Below, in pieces: positions 8,052 to 17,060 of a stretch of 64,000 bases of DNA. How positions within the stretch are numbered: position 1 is the stretch's first letter; each line of letters starts with the position of its first letter. Source of the stretch: Streptomyces anulatus. Its GTDB lineage: Bacteria; Actinomycetota; Actinomycetes; Streptomycetales; Streptomycetaceae. Under the pieces are notes generated by a model. That model did not search any database. It was given only the letters and a program-made list of their open reading frames with translations, and was not told the DNA's origin. The stretch is taken from NCBI RefSeq assembly GCF_000721175.1, contig NZ_JOEZ01000025.1, positions 1 through 64,000 of the forward strand, given 5' to 3'. The position numbers and the translations under genes were made by a program.

Positions 8052-8582
8052 ATGAGCGAGCGATACGCCCTCACGCGGCGGGTATACGCGGGTGGTTGGT
8101 CTTCTTCATCGTCTGTCTGGTGCTGAGCGGGCTCACGGCCTTCCCGCTCGTCACCGAACTCCGCTGGGCCGAGGACCTGCTGAGCGCCTCGGCCTCCCCG
8201 GTCCCCGAGCACCTTCCCGGTCTGATGGGGTGGATCACCCGGGTCCGCGAAGGGCTCGACACCGTCGACCGCGAGCAGCCCTTCATGCTGTACGGCACCG
8301 ACTGGCTGGCCTTCGCCCACCTGGTCATCGCGGTCGCCTTCTACGGCCCCTACCGCGACCCGGTCCGCAACATCTGGGTCATCGAGTTCGGCATGATCGC
8401 CTGCGCCGGGATCATCCCGCTCGCCCTGATCTGCGGCCCGATCCGCGACATCCCGTTCTGGTGGAGCCTGATCGACATGTCCTTCGGGGTCTTCGGCGTC
8501 ATTCCGCTGCTGATCGTCCGCCGCATGATCAAGCGCCTGGAGGTGCTGGAACAGGCGGCCACCGCGAGCCCTGAGCGCCTGA
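8052..8582 (+). CDS. Conserved membrane protein, apparently frame-disrupted
   Basis: The clean hydrophobic reading frame begins LVFFIVCLVLSGLTAFPLV at 8096 and contains FMLYGTDWLAFAHLVIAVAF, RNIWVIEFGMIACAGIIPLA and WWSLIDMSFGVFGVIPLLIV, about four membrane segments. Only a TTG start exists in that frame. The better start, ATG 8052, reads MSERYALTRRVYAG in another frame. Adding one G in the run at about 8090-8092 would join them as VYAGWLVFF. At the 3' end the frame finds no stop until 9202, far inside the opposite-strand methyltransferase gene, although TGAs exist in the other two frames at 8574 and 8582. I give the span that a repaired gene would have. It is either two sequencing indels or a real lesion. 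Confidence 0.6.
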
Positions 8583-8601
8583 ACCACGAGCGCGCGGGGT
8601 C

Positions 8602-9399
8602 TCAGCCCTTCCGGGCCACCACCCCGAACTGGGCGACCTCCGGCTCCCGCGGGTTCGTACGCCAGCGGGAGCAGGAGACGATCCCCGGCTCCAGGATCTC
8701 CAGACCGTCCAGGAACGAGGCGAACTCCTCGCGGCTGCGGGCGGTGATCGGCGGTGTGGCGTTCTCGTTCCAGAAGCGCATCGCCGCCTCGTTGCCCTCG
8801 CCGCCCAGCTCCAGCGTCGGGTGGGTCAGCACCAGGTGGCTGCCCGACGGCACGGCCGCCATCAGCGTCCGCACGACGGCCCGCGCCTCGTCCGTGTCCA
8901 GCACGAAGTTCAGGATGCCCAGCATCATCACCGCGACCGGCCGCCCCAGGTCCAGCGTGGGCTCGGCGGCCCGCAGGATCTGCTCCGGGCGGCGCGCGTC
9001 CGCGTCGACGTACTCGGTCGCGCCCTCCAGCGAACTGGTCAGCAGGGCGCGGGCGTGGGCCAGCACGATCGGATCGTTGTCCACGTACACGATGCGCGCG
9101 TGCGGCGCGGTGTGCTGGGCGATCTCGTGGGTGTTGTTCCCGGTCGGCAGCCCGGTGCCGATGTCGAGGAACTGTCCGATGCCCACGTCGCCCGCCAGAT
9201 GACGCACCACCCGGCCGAGGAACGCCCGGTCCGCGCGCGCCACCTCACCGATGCTCGGGTACATCCCGGTGACCTGGTCGCCCACCGCCCGGTCCACCGG
9301 GTAGTTGTCCTTGCCGCCCAGCCAGTAGTTCCACACACGGGCGTTGTGCGCCACGTCGGAACGTATCCGGGCGGTGGCCGCCTGCGGTCGGGGGTCCAT
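8602..9399 (-). CDS. SAM-dependent methyltransferase, DUF574 (Methyltransf_19) type
   Basis: A 265-residue protein of the actinomycete DUF574 family. RVWNYWLGGKDNYPVDRAVGD is nearly the family signature and GQFLDIGTGLPTGNNTH is the SAM-binding glycine loop. VVYVDNDPIV-like IVYVDNDPIVLAHAR supplies the acidic residue for the SAM ribose, and PVAVMMLGILNFV is motif IV. The family is abundant in Streptomyces and often of unknown substrate. ATG 9399 has GAGGAG about eight bases upstream. It is transcribed leftwards with the phosphodiesterase and deaminase genes, separated by about 80 bases, so it may be the distal gene of that unit. Confidence 0.9.
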   Translation of the reverse strand: MDPRPQAATARIRSDVAHNARVWNYWLGGKDNYPVDRAVGDQVTGMYPSIGEVARADRAFLGRVVRHLAGDVGIGQFLDIGTGLPTGNNTHEIAQHTAPHARIVYVDNDPIVLAHARALLTSSLEGATEYVDADARRPEQILRAAEPTLDLGRPVAVMMLGILNFVLDTDEARAVVRTLMAAVPSGSHLVLTHPTLELGGEGNEAAMRFWNENATPPITARSREEFASFLDGLEILEPGIVSCSRWRTNPREPEVAQFGVVARKG

Positions 9400-9481
9400 C
9401 ACATCTGCTCCTCGATGCCCAAGGGCCCGTCGCCCCGGGGAGGCGGCGGGCGGTGCGGGGTTCCCCATCATGCCGGACCGA

Positions 9482-10186
9482 TCAAGGACCTTCGCGACCG
9501 GGCGAGTTGGCCAGCAGCCGGTGAAGCGTGTCGATCCGGTTGGTGGTGATCGAGTCGACGCCCCGCTCGATCAGTCGGCGCATCGTGCGCTTCGTGTCGG
9601 CCGTCCACGCGGAGACGAGCAGCCCGTCCCGGTGCGCCCGGTCCGTCAGCTCCCGGCTCACCAGGCCGAAGCGGTAGTTCAGCCAGCGTGGCTTCACCGC
9701 CGCCAGCAGCTCCGGACGCGGCGGGGCCAGCGTGGTCCAGGTCAGGGCGATCTCGGCGGACGGGTCGGCGGCCCGCACCCGCAGCATCGCGTCCGCGCTC
9801 GCGCAGTAGTACGCCCGCTCGCCCGCCCCGCACTCCCGGACCGTGCCGACGATTCTCTTCACCGAGGCGTCCGTCGAGCCGGGCAGGTCCACCATCACCC
9901 GGTGCGCCCCGAGGGCGAGCAGCGCCTCGCGGAGCGTGGGCACCCCGCCGCCCGTCAACTCCTTCAGCTCCGCGTGGTCCAGCCGGTCCAGCCGCCGGTC
10001 GTGGCCCCACAGCCGCTCCAGCGTCGCGTCGTGCAGCAGGACGGGCACCCCGTCGCGGGTCACCCGCACATCGATCTCGACCGCGTCCGCCCCCCGTTCG
10101 AGGGCGGAGCGGATCGAGGGCAGGGTGTTCTCGCGCGCGAGATACGGATCGCCGCGATGCCCCACGGCGGTGACGGTGTTGGCCAT
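9482..10186 (-). CDS. Glycerophosphodiester phosphodiesterase
   Basis: A 234-residue TIM-barrel GDPD, cytoplasmic because no signal peptide is seen. GHRGDPYLARENT carries the catalytic His, Arg and Glu, and AVEIDVRVTRDGVPVLLHDATLERL carries the metal-binding Glu/Asp and second His. TADTKRTMRRLIERGVDSITTNRID is the closing strand and helix. It should release glycerol-3-phosphate from glycerophosphodiesters produced in phospholipid turnover (family knowledge). It starts 22 bases after the deaminase gene ends and is probably co-transcribed with it. Confidence 0.9.
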   Translation of the reverse strand: MANTVTAVGHRGDPYLARENTLPSIRSALERGADAVEIDVRVTRDGVPVLLHDATLERLWGHDRRLDRLDHAELKELTGGGVPTLREALLALGAHRVMVDLPGSTDASVKRIVGTVRECGAGERAYYCASADAMLRVRAADPSAEIALTWTTLAPPRPELLAAVKPRWLNYRFGLVSRELTDRAHRDGLLVSAWTADTKRTMRRLIERGVDSITTNRIDTLHRLLANSPGREGP

Positions 10187-10208
10187 GGGGCCATTGTCGA
10201 CGACCGGG

Positions 10209-11243
10209 TCAGCGACCGGGAGCCCGGAGCCAGTTCGTCGTGTACGTGTCGATCTCCTCGGCCAGCCTCCGCTTGCCCGCCGGGTCGAGGAACGAGGCCT
10301 CCACGGCGTTCTTCGCGAGCTCCGCGATGCCGCGCTCGTCGAGTTCCAGCAGCCGGGCGGCCACCCCGTACTCGCTGTTGAGGTCGGTGCCGAACATCGG
10401 CGGGTCGTCGCTGTTGACGGTCACCAGCACGCCCGCCGCCACCATCTCCCGGATCGGGTGCAGCTCGATGTCCGTGACGGCACGGGTGGCGATGTTCGAC
10501 GTCGGGCAGACCTCCAGCGCGATGCGGTGCTCGGCGAGGTGCTCCAGCAGCCTGGGGTCCTGGACGGAGCTGGTGCCGTGGCCGATGCGCTCGGCGCGCA
10601 GCGCGGTCAGCGCGTCCCAGATCGTCTGCGGTCCGGTGGTCTCCCCGGCGTGCGGCACCGAGTGCAGGCCCTCGGCGATGGCCCGGTCGAAGTAGGGCTT
10701 GAACTGGGGGCGGTCCACCCCGATCTCCGGTCCGCCGAGGCCGAAGGAGACGAGCCCCTCGGGCCGGTGCTCCACCGCGAGCCGGACGGTCTCCTCGGCC
10801 GACCGGAGCCCGGCCTCGCCCGGAATGTCGAAGCACCAGCGCAGGACGACGCCCAGCTCGGCCTCGGCCGCCTTGCGGGCGTCCTCTATGGCCTCCATGA
10901 ACCCGACCTCGGGAATGCCCCGGCGGGTCGAGCTGTACGGGGTCACGGTCAGCTCCGCGTACCGGATGTTCTGCCGGGCCATGTCCCGCGCCACCTCGAA
11001 GGTGAGCAGCCGGACGTCCTCGGGGGTGCGGACCAGGTCCACCACCGAGAGGTAGACCTCGATGAAGTGCGCGAAGTCGGTGAAGGTGAAGTAGTCGGCC
11101 AGCGCCTCCGGGTCCGTGGGGACCTTGGAGTCCGGGTGGCGGGCGGCCAGCTCCGCGACGATCCGGGGCGAGGCCGACCCGACATGGTGGACGTGGAGCT
11201 CGGCCTTGGGCAGCCCCGCGATGAAGGGATGCGGATCAGTCAT
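10209..11243 (-). CDS. Adenosine deaminase-family protein
   Basis: A 344-residue amidohydrolase of the adenosine/adenine/aminodeoxyfutalosine deaminase group. AELHVHHVGSASP gives the N-terminal HxH metal site; the usual HxHLxGS has become H-V-H-H-V-G-S. VPHAGE holds the third metal His and the catalytic Glu, ERIGHG is the next His motif, CPTSN is conserved, and VNSDDPPMFG carries the catalytic Asp pair. All metal and catalytic residues are therefore present and it should be an active zinc deaminase; the exact purine substrate is open. ATG 11243 has GGGAG about eight bases upstream. It is first in a leftward unit with the phosphodiesterase gene. Confidence 0.85.
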   Translation of the reverse strand: MTDPHPFIAGLPKAELHVHHVGSASPRIVAELAARHPDSKVPTDPEALADYFTFTDFAHFIEVYLSVVDLVRTPEDVRLLTFEVARDMARQNIRYAELTVTPYSSTRRGIPEVGFMEAIEDARKAAEAELGVVLRWCFDIPGEAGLRSAEETVRLAVEHRPEGLVSFGLGGPEIGVDRPQFKPYFDRAIAEGLHSVPHAGETTGPQTIWDALTALRAERIGHGTSSVQDPRLLEHLAEHRIALEVCPTSNIATRAVTDIELHPIREMVAAGVLVTVNSDDPPMFGTDLNSEYGVAARLLELDERGIAELAKNAVEASFLDPAGKRRLAEEIDTYTTNWLRAPGR

Positions 11244-11364
11244 CGGAAATCTCCCGGTTCGGCGTGACATCGGCCGGGCGTACCGGCCGCACCGATCATC
11301 GCAGGCGGGGTCCGGGGCCGTCGGGCCTGGCCGTAGCATGACGTGACCACGATGGGGGAGGCCC

Positions 11365-12084
11365 ATGTCAGACAACACAGAGCAGCCCGGGGGCCGGGCC
11401 GCGCCGCGCGATCCGTGGGCGCCGCCGGACAGCGGCAGGGTGGAACTGGGCAAGCCGGGTGCGCACACGCCGCCGCCCGCCGCGCACACCCCGCCCGCGG
11501 TCCACGACCAGCCGACCGTGACGTCGATGCCGAGCGCCGGACCGGCCGCGGGGGGCGGCACCGGGCCGATACCCCAGCCCGGCGGCTTCGGCCCCGCACC
11601 CTCGGACGTACCGCCGCCGCCGATCGGCCCGCACGGCCCCGGCCACGCGGCCCCACCGCCCGCCGCGCACTACGGCTACCCTGCCCCGCCCGCGCAGCCG
11701 TACGGCGGCTACCCGGGTTACGGCGCCTACGGCACGGGTCCGGCCGCCTGGGGTCCGGCGCCCAACAACGGTCTGGGCACGGCCGCGATGGTGATCGGCA
11801 TCATCTCGGTGGTCGGCTTTTGCATGTACGGCGTCAACATCATCCTCGGCATCCTCGCGCTGATCTTCGGCATCATCGGCCTCGGCCGTGCCAAGCGCGG
11901 CGAGGCCACCAACCGGGGCATGGCGCTCGCCGGGGTCATCCTCGGCTCCGTCGGCATCGTCGTCGGCGCCGCGATCCTCGGCCTGATCATCTTTGCCGCC
12001 ACGAGCTCCGACCGCGACAACGACTACGACGACCCCTACGACGACCCGTTCGCCACGTCGCTGGTCGTCGAGGACCGCCGCTAG
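11365..12084 (+). CDS. DUF4190 membrane protein with Pro/Gly-rich N-terminus
   Basis: A 239-residue protein. Residues 1-130 are disordered and rich in Pro, Gly, Ala and Tyr (GYPGYGAYGTGPAAWGP near the end). Two membrane helices follow: AAMVIGIISVVGFCMYGVNIILG... and GVILGSVGIVVGAAILGLII, with IFGIIGLGRAKRGEATNRGMA between them, the DUF4190 signature. The tail is acidic (DRDNDYDDPYDDPF). Proteins of this type are common in actinomycete envelopes; function is unknown. ATG 11365 has GGGGGAG just upstream. A perfect 16-pair hairpin follows at 12116-12151. Confidence 0.85.
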   Translation: MSDNTEQPGGRAAPRDPWAPPDSGRVELGKPGAHTPPPAAHTPPAVHDQPTVTSMPSAGPAAGGGTGPIPQPGGFGPAPSDVPPPPIGPHGPGHAAPPPAAHYGYPAPPAQPYGGYPGYGAYGTGPAAWGPAPNNGLGTAAMVIGIISVVGFCMYGVNIILGILALIFGIIGLGRAKRGEATNRGMALAGVILGSVGIVVGAAILGLIIFAATSSDRDNDYDDPYDDPFATSLVVEDRR

Positions 12085-12115
12085 CGGCGGACACGCCAGG
12101 GGCGTCTCGTTCGAT

Positions 12116-12151
12116 CCCGGCCGGGCAGGGACCGCTCCCTGCCCGGCCGGG
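12116..12151. terminator. Bidirectional hairpin terminator
   Basis: A perfect 16-base stem (12116-12131 with 12136-12151; left arm CCCGGCCGGGCAGGGA) and a four-base loop lies between the convergent DUF4190 and NADAR genes and can serve both. Confidence 0.85.
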
Positions 12152-12207
12152 CGTCGAAGCGGCGGAGCCGCTCGGTCCACCGGGCCCTGCCCGTACCGGA
12201 AGACGCC

Positions 12208-12783
12208 TCAGCCCGCCGCGCCCGCCCGCAACCGCTCCCGTGCCTCCATCAGCGCGAAGCCCAGCAGATTCAGCCCCCGCCACTCCTGAGGCCGCTCCAC
12301 CCGCTCGTCGTCCGCCGCGAGCCCGATGCCCCAGATCCGGTCCAGTGGCGAGGCCTCCACCAGCACCCGGTCCCCGGTGCCCAGGAGATAGCCGCCCAGC
12401 TCAGGGTCCTGCCCGAACTTGTGCACGCTGCCCGCCACGACGAGGGCGAACCGCTCCCGTATCCACACGTCCTCGTCGAAGCCGCGCACGAGGCGTCCCG
12501 CCTTCTTCGCCGCGGCCGGGCTCTTCGCCGACACCGCCGTCCGCTCCGCCTCCGGGTCACCGAAGAGCCGCGCCTTGCCCGCCATCATCCAGTGCTCCGC
12601 GCTCGCGTACGTGACCCCGTCCACCGTGAACGGCGAAGGCCACCACTGGCTCAGGCAACTGCCCCCCAGCCGCCCGTCCGGGCGCGGGCGGTGTCCCCAG
12701 AACGGCAGATACTTCACTCGCTTGCCCCGCGCCACGTCCGCCAGAAGCTCATCGACCGGTCCCATGGCATGTGAGTGTGGCAT
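12208..12783 (-). CDS. NADAR family protein (DUF1768)
   Basis: A 191-residue protein of the NADAR/YbiA family. KYLPFWGHRP, CLSQWWPSPFTVDGVTYASAEHW, the run MMAGKARLFGD and RIWGIGL are the family motifs. Members act as N-glycosidases on ADP-ribosylated or riboflavin-pathway molecules (family knowledge). The start is uncertain: ATG 12783 is used, and ATG 12765 also fits; neither has a strong ribosome binding site. The gene is divergent from the polyamine operon and shares its 189-base control region. Confidence 0.85.
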   Translation of the reverse strand: MPHSHAMGPVDELLADVARGKRVKYLPFWGHRPRPDGRLGGSCLSQWWPSPFTVDGVTYASAEHWMMAGKARLFGDPEAERTAVSAKSPAAAKKAGRLVRGFDEDVWIRERFALVVAGSVHKFGQDPELGGYLLGTGDRVLVEASPLDRIWGIGLAADDERVERPQEWRGLNLLGFALMEARERLRAGAAG

Positions 12784-12838
12784 CCGCCACTGACACTCCG
12801 TACGGGGATTTCCGCACCGACACGACACATGGTCGACA

Positions 12839-12874
12839 GATTCCGTCGCGTAACCAAAAGGAAACAACGGAATC
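12839..12874. promoter_or_regulatory. Candidate operator of the polyamine operon
   Basis: GATTCCGT (12839-12846) and ACGGAATC (12867-12874) form a perfect 8-base inverted repeat with a 20-base, A-rich spacer, ending two bases before the -35 box at 12877. An activator or repressor could bind here. No regulator can be assigned from sequence alone. Confidence 0.45.
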
Positions 12875-12876
12875 AC

Positions 12877-12905
12877 TTGTTGGGCGTGAACCCCTCTGTC
12901 AGGAT
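12877..12905 (+). promoter_or_regulatory. Promoter of the polyamine operon
   Basis: TTGTTG (12877-12882) and CAGGAT (12900-12905), 17 bases apart, are a good match to HrdB-type boxes. The first gene starts 67 bases downstream behind GGAGGAGA. Confidence 0.55.
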
Positions 12906-12972
12906 CGGCACTCAATTCACGAGGAAGCTACGCCGACCCCGCCCAGCGGGTACAGCGGCGGAGGAGAGCGTC

Positions 12973-14487
12973 ATGAGCAACGGCTTCAAGGTTCAGGACC
13001 GCTTCGCGGAAGGTGCGCAGTACATCGGCGGCAAGCTGCTCCCCGGCACATCCGGCAACCACCACGAGGTGGTGAACCCCGCGACCGGCGAGACCGTGCT
13101 CCGCTACGAGCTGGCGGGCGCCGACGACGTGGACGCGGCTGTCGCCGCCGCCCGCGCCGCCTTCCCCGGCTGGTCCGGCGCCACCCCCGGCGAACGCTCC
13201 GAGGCGATGCACCGCTTCGCCGCCGTCCTCGCCGGACAGGCGGACGACTTCGCGTACGCCGAGTCCCTCCAGTGCGGCAAGCCGATCAAGCTCTCCACCG
13301 AGTTCGACGTCCCCGGCACCGTCGACAACGCCGCCTTCTTCGCGGGCGCGGCACGCCACCTGGAGGGCAAGGCCGCCGCCGAGTACGACGGTGACCACAC
13401 CTCCTACGTACGCCGCGAGGCGATCGGCGTCGTCGGCTCCGTCGCCCCCTGGAACTACCCGCTCCAGATGGCCGCCTGGAAGGTCCTCCCGGCCGTCGCC
13501 GCGGGCAACACCATCGTCCTCAAGCCCGCCGAGCTGACCCCGCTCACCTCGCTGATGTTCGCGCAGGCCGCCACCGAGGCCGGCATCCCCGACGGCGTCA
13601 TCAACATCGTCACCGGTGCGGGCAAGGACGCCGGCGAGCACCTCGTCGGCCACCCCGACGTCGTGATGACCTCCTTCACCGGCTCCACCGCCGTCGGCAA
13701 GCGCGTGGCCGAGATCGCCACCGCCACCGTCAAGCGCCTCCACCTGGAGCTCGGCGGCAAGGCCCCCTTCGTCGTCTTCGACGACGCCGACCTGGAGGCC
13801 GCCGTCCACGGCGCGGTCGCCGGCTCCCTCATCAACACCGGCCAGGACTGCACCGCCGCCACCCGCGCCTACGTCCAGCGCCCGCTCTACGACGCCTTCG
13901 TCCGGGACGTCGCCGCGCTCATGGAGACCGTCCGGCTCGGCGACCCCTTCGACGCCTCGACCGACCTCGGCCCGCTGATCAGCCACGCCCAGCGCGACCG
14001 TGTCGCCGCCTTCGTCGAGCGGGCCCGCGGCTACGCCCAGGTCGTCACCGGCGGCGAGGCCCCCGGCGGCGACCTCGCCGACGGCGCGTACTACCGGCCG
14101 ACCCTCGTCGCGGGCGCCGCCCAGGACAGCGAGATCGTCCAGTCGGAGATCTTCGGCCCCGTCCTCGTGGTGCTGCCCTTCGACACCGACGACGAGGGCA
14201 TCGCGCTCGCCAACGACACCCCGTACGGACTGGCCGCCTCCGCCTGGACCCGCGACCTGTACCGCGCGAACCGCGCCACCCGCGAGATCCAGGCGGGCTG
14301 TGTGTGGGTGAACGACCACATCCCGATCCTCTCCGAGATGCCGCACGGCGGATACAAGGCCAGCGGCTTCGGCAAGGACATGTCGGCGTACTCCTTCGAG
14401 GAGTACACGCAGGTCAAGCACGTCATGTACGACAACACCGCGGTCGCCCGCAAGGACTGGCACCGCACGATCTTCGGGGACCGATAG
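12973..14487 (+). CDS. Gamma-aminobutyraldehyde-type dehydrogenase (second copy)
   Basis: A 504-residue aldehyde dehydrogenase closely related to the copy at 5.2 kb. The catalytic Cys is C293 in NTGQDCTAATRA, the Glu base is E259 in HLELGGKAPFVV, and APWNYPLQMAAWK and TGSTAVGKRVAE are cofactor motifs. As first gene of an operon that continues with PotDABC and an amine oxidase, it very probably oxidises 4-aminobutanal or 3-aminopropanal formed from imported polyamines. ATG 12973 has GGAGGAGA upstream. The C-terminal tail (VARKDWHRTIFG) is about 20 residues longer than in the first copy. A hairpin follows at 14503-14530. Confidence 0.92.
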   Translation: MSNGFKVQDRFAEGAQYIGGKLLPGTSGNHHEVVNPATGETVLRYELAGADDVDAAVAAARAAFPGWSGATPGERSEAMHRFAAVLAGQADDFAYAESLQCGKPIKLSTEFDVPGTVDNAAFFAGAARHLEGKAAAEYDGDHTSYVRREAIGVVGSVAPWNYPLQMAAWKVLPAVAAGNTIVLKPAELTPLTSLMFAQAATEAGIPDGVINIVTGAGKDAGEHLVGHPDVVMTSFTGSTAVGKRVAEIATATVKRLHLELGGKAPFVVFDDADLEAAVHGAVAGSLINTGQDCTAATRAYVQRPLYDAFVRDVAALMETVRLGDPFDASTDLGPLISHAQRDRVAAFVERARGYAQVVTGGEAPGGDLADGAYYRPTLVAGAAQDSEIVQSEIFGPVLVVLPFDTDDEGIALANDTPYGLAASAWTRDLYRANRATREIQAGCVWVNDHIPILSEMPHGGYKASGFGKDMSAYSFEEYTQVKHVMYDNTAVARKDWHRTIFGDR

Positions 14488-14502
14488 CAGCTGCCGCACG
14501 AT

Positions 14503-14530
14503 CGGGGCCCGTCCACGAGGACAGGCCCCG
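14503..14530 (+). terminator. Intra-operon hairpin between aldehyde dehydrogenase and potD
   Basis: CGGGGCCCGTCC (14503-14514) pairs with GGACAGGCCCCG (14519-14530) with one mismatch and a four-base loop. It lies inside the operon, 15 bases after the stop codon and 30 before the potD ATG. It may partly terminate transcription or protect mRNA ends and so set the dehydrogenase:binding-protein ratio. Confidence 0.5.
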
Positions 14531-14560
14531 GCGGCCTCCCACCCGAAAGGGCAAACGCGT

Positions 14561-15808
14561 ATGGAGAGTTACGAGTCCGAGCGCCTCTCGTCCGCCCAAC
14601 TGGCGGCCATGAGGCGATCCTTGAACAGCGGCAGGGGCGCCCTCACCCGCCGTTCCCTGCTGCGCGCCTCCGGCATGGGCGCGCTCGCACTGGGCGGAAT
14701 GACCACCCTCGGCGCCTGCGGCATCCCGCCCGCCAAGCGCGCCGACGCCGGTGGCGCCTCCGACGACCACTCGGCCGAGGAGAAGGAAGTCACCTTCTCC
14801 AACTGGACCGAGTACATGGACGTCAGCGAGGACGAGAAGAGCCGGCCCACCCTCCAGGCGTTCACGAAGCGCACCGGGATCAGGGTCAAGTACACCGAGG
14901 ACATCAACGACAACGTCGAGTTCTTCGGGAAGATCAAACCGCAGCTCGCGGCCGGCCAGAACACCGGACGCGACCTCATATGCGTCACCGACTGGCTCGC
15001 CGCCCGCATCATCCGGCTCGGCTGGGCGCAGAAGCTCGACCCCTCGAACCTCCCGCACGCCTTCGCGAACGTCTCCGCCCAGTTCCGCACCCCCGACTGG
15101 GACCCGGGCCGCGCCTACTCCTATCCCTGGACCGGCATCCCGACCGTCATCGCGTACAACGTGAAGGCGACCGGCGGCCGCAAGGTCGACTCCGTGACCC
15201 AGCTCCTCGACGACCCGAAGCTCAAGGGCCGCGTCTCCTTCCTCTCCGAGATGCGCGACTCCGTCGGCATGACCCTGCTCGACCAGGGCAAGGACCCGGG
15301 GAAGTTCACCGACGCCGACTTCGACGGCGCGATCGGCCGCCTCCAGAAGGCCGTCGACAAGAAACAGATCCGCCGCTTCACCGGCAACGACTACACCGCC
15401 GACCTCAGCAAGGGCGACATCGCCGCCTGCGTCGGCTGGGCCGGGGACATCATCCAGCTCCAGGCCGACAACCCGGACATCAAGTTCGCGATCCCGGCCG
15501 CCGGATACATCACCTCCAGCGACAACCTCCTGGTCCCCGCCCAGGCCCGGCACAAGACCAACGCCGAGAAGCTCATCGACCACTACTACGAGCCGCCGGT
15601 CGCCGCCCAGCTCGCCGCGTACATCAACTACGTCTGCCCGGTCGACGGGGTACGCGACGAACTCGCCAAGATCGACGAGTCGATGGCCTCCAACACGCTG
15701 ATCCTCCCCGACAGGGAGATGGCGGCGAAGTCCCGCTCCTTCCGCTCCCTGAGCACCGAGGAAGAAACCGCCTACGAAGAGAAGTTCGCGAAACTCATCG
15801 GCGCCTGA
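14561..15808 (+). CDS. potD: Polyamine ABC transporter binding lipoprotein
   Basis: A 415-residue spermidine/putrescine-binding protein. It has a cytoplasmic N-terminal extension of about 28 residues, then LTRRSLLRASGMG (twin-arginine motif) and LGAC (lipobox). The mature part begins VTFSNWTEYMD. RRFTGNDYTADLSKGD, CVGWAGDIIQLQADNPDI and HYYEPPVAAQLAAYINYVCP are shared almost block by block with the orphan copy at 6.8 kb. It delivers polyamine to the PotB/PotC permease encoded next. ATG 14561 sits behind GAAAGGG; a start at one of the internal Met codons (for example MRRSLNSG) is possible. Confidence 0.92.
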   Translation: MESYESERLSSAQLAAMRRSLNSGRGALTRRSLLRASGMGALALGGMTTLGACGIPPAKRADAGGASDDHSAEEKEVTFSNWTEYMDVSEDEKSRPTLQAFTKRTGIRVKYTEDINDNVEFFGKIKPQLAAGQNTGRDLICVTDWLAARIIRLGWAQKLDPSNLPHAFANVSAQFRTPDWDPGRAYSYPWTGIPTVIAYNVKATGGRKVDSVTQLLDDPKLKGRVSFLSEMRDSVGMTLLDQGKDPGKFTDADFDGAIGRLQKAVDKKQIRRFTGNDYTADLSKGDIAACVGWAGDIIQLQADNPDIKFAIPAAGYITSSDNLLVPAQARHKTNAEKLIDHYYEPPVAAQLAAYINYVCPVDGVRDELAKIDESMASNTLILPDREMAAKSRSFRSLSTEEETAYEEKFAKLIGA

Positions 15809-15905
15809 CCAGGCACGGTCCTCGGCCCCCTCCGGGGCGGCCCTCTCCCCGCCAGGTCACCCCTCCCCTTCCCCGAACCCCCCGAACACACTGGGACTGC
15901 GACCC

Positions 15906-17056
<1,151 letters not shown>

Positions 17057-17060
<4 letters not shown>

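Noticed and set aside
8583..9202. C-terminal extension of the membrane-protein frame from 8052/8096 through to a stop at 9202
   Set aside because: It lies wholly opposite a well-supported DUF574 methyltransferase gene and its composition is that of an antisense frame.
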